Origin: an uncultured Oscillospiraceae bacterium
GTDB lineage: Bacteria; Bacillota; Clostridia; Oscillospirales; Oscillospiraceae
Direction of reading: 5' to 3'
Length of the DNA: 31,107 nucleotides
NCBI GenBank assembly: GCA_900759385.1
Contig: CAAEUZ010000018.1
Span: forward strand, 1-31,107
Numbering within the stretch: the stretch's first letter is position 1; each line of letters starts with the position of its first letter. This document shows positions 30,815 to 31,107 of the stretch, piece by piece. The translations under genes and the position numbers were made by a program. Below the pieces are notes generated by a model, which was not told the origin of the DNA, made no database searches, and was given only the letters and a program-made list of their open reading frames with translations.

Positions 30815-31087
30815 ATGGCTAGAAGCACATTCATAATAAAGGGTAATCTATGCGCTGACCGGGTGCGGCTTGGTCGTGCTCTGCAAAAGCCGCCGATGAC
30901 GCAGGAGGATCTCGCGCGCAAGATAAACCTTATGGGCGAGGAGAACATGACCAAGCTCATAATTTCGCGCATCGAGCAGAACCAGCGCCACGTCTGCGAC
31001 GCGGAGCTGCGTATAATATCCAAAGCCCTTGGTGTGAGCATGGACTGGCTCGTCGGCGACTCGGACGAGCTAAAGATAAAGAAATAG
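30815..31087 (+). CDS. XRE-family transcriptional regulator (divergent)
   Basis: This 90-residue protein is almost entirely a Cro/C1 helix-turn-helix domain (DRVRLGRALQKPPMTQEDLARKI, then LIISRIEQNQRHVCDAELRIISKALGVSMDWLVGD). The start ATG follows GAGGTGAGG. An unusually long insert (NLMGEENMT) sits between the two helices of the motif. It is transcribed away from the SLOG gene and the rest of the element and probably represses both directions through the TATCTA array. It is the window's last gene. Confidence 0.9.
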   Translation: MARSTFIIKGNLCADRVRLGRALQKPPMTQEDLARKINLMGEENMTKLIISRIEQNQRHVCDAELRIISKALGVSMDWLVGDSDELKIKK

Positions 31088-31107
31088 AAGAGGCCCGGAC
31101 GTCTAAA

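Larger units (their letters stand above)
20244..31107 (-). mobile_element. Plasmid/ICE backbone block (recombination, SSB, regulators)
   Basis: YqaJ exonuclease, SSB, SLOG protein, XRE regulator and a series of small uncharacterised proteins in short coupled minus-strand operons are typical of integrative elements or large plasmids. No transfer genes appear before the window ends, so the block continues to the right. It shares a promoter/inverted-repeat element with the 3.8-8.4 kb block. Confidence 0.65.

Noticed and set aside
1..31107. CRISPR array, tRNA, rRNA or insertion sequence transposase
   Set aside because: No regularly spaced repeats, tRNA cloverleaf, rRNA sequence or transposase was recognised on reading through the window.

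Overview
The window looks like a piece of a GC-rich Clostridia chromosome (Oscillospiraceae-like). Supporting signs are strong AGGAGG ribosome sites, Tn916-type mobile element parts, a butyrate/4-hydroxybutyrate-type CoA-transferase, and a LacI-controlled maltodextrin operon. This is inference from gene content; no rRNA or tRNA is present to fix the taxon. Apart from the cardiolipin synthase gene and the last regulator, every gene lies on the minus strand.

Layout: (1) 1-3.65 kb is ordinary chromosome: a CoA-transferase, a cardiolipin synthase and a low-molecular-weight phosphatase, separated by promoters and a bidirectional terminator. (2) 3.77-8.44 kb is the integration end of a Tn916-like element: candidate Int arm sites, integrase, excisionase, a probable structured RNA, a small helix-turn-helix protein, a sigma factor, an XRE regulator and a ParR/ParM-like partition pair. 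parM carries a frameshift. (3) 8.44-9.6 kb is AT-richer debris with two decayed genes: an alpha-amylase C-terminus and a HAD hydrolase with a nonsense codon. (4) 9.6-15.9 kb is a complete maltodextrin module: LacI regulator, cyclomaltodextrinase/neopullulanase, lipoprotein binding protein and two permeases. No ATPase is encoded. (5) 16.0-16.64 kb is a decayed mobile-element DUF3854 gene. (6) 16.7-20.1 kb is an SDR / nitronate-monooxygenase-like / SDR cluster behind an AraC regulator. (7) 20.2 kb to the right edge is plasmid/ICE backbone: a YqaJ exonuclease with an unknown partner, a VWA protein with an HEXXH motif, a MoxR-like AAA ATPase, a membrane protein, SSB, small proteins, a zinc-ribbon membrane protein, a SLOG protein and a divergent XRE regulator.

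The two mobile blocks (2 and 7) share a near-identical promoter/inverted-repeat element, before parM and before the 186-residue gene. They may therefore be parts of one element split by cargo or rearrangement, or two related elements. The most unusual feature is expression control in these blocks. Several genes have inverted repeats whose distal arm contains the Shine-Dalgarno sequence. Others have an intrinsic terminator placed directly before the ribosome site. ssb has a long leader with a terminator inside it. The MoxR/VWA/HEXXH gene set is the best candidate for a poorly described system.
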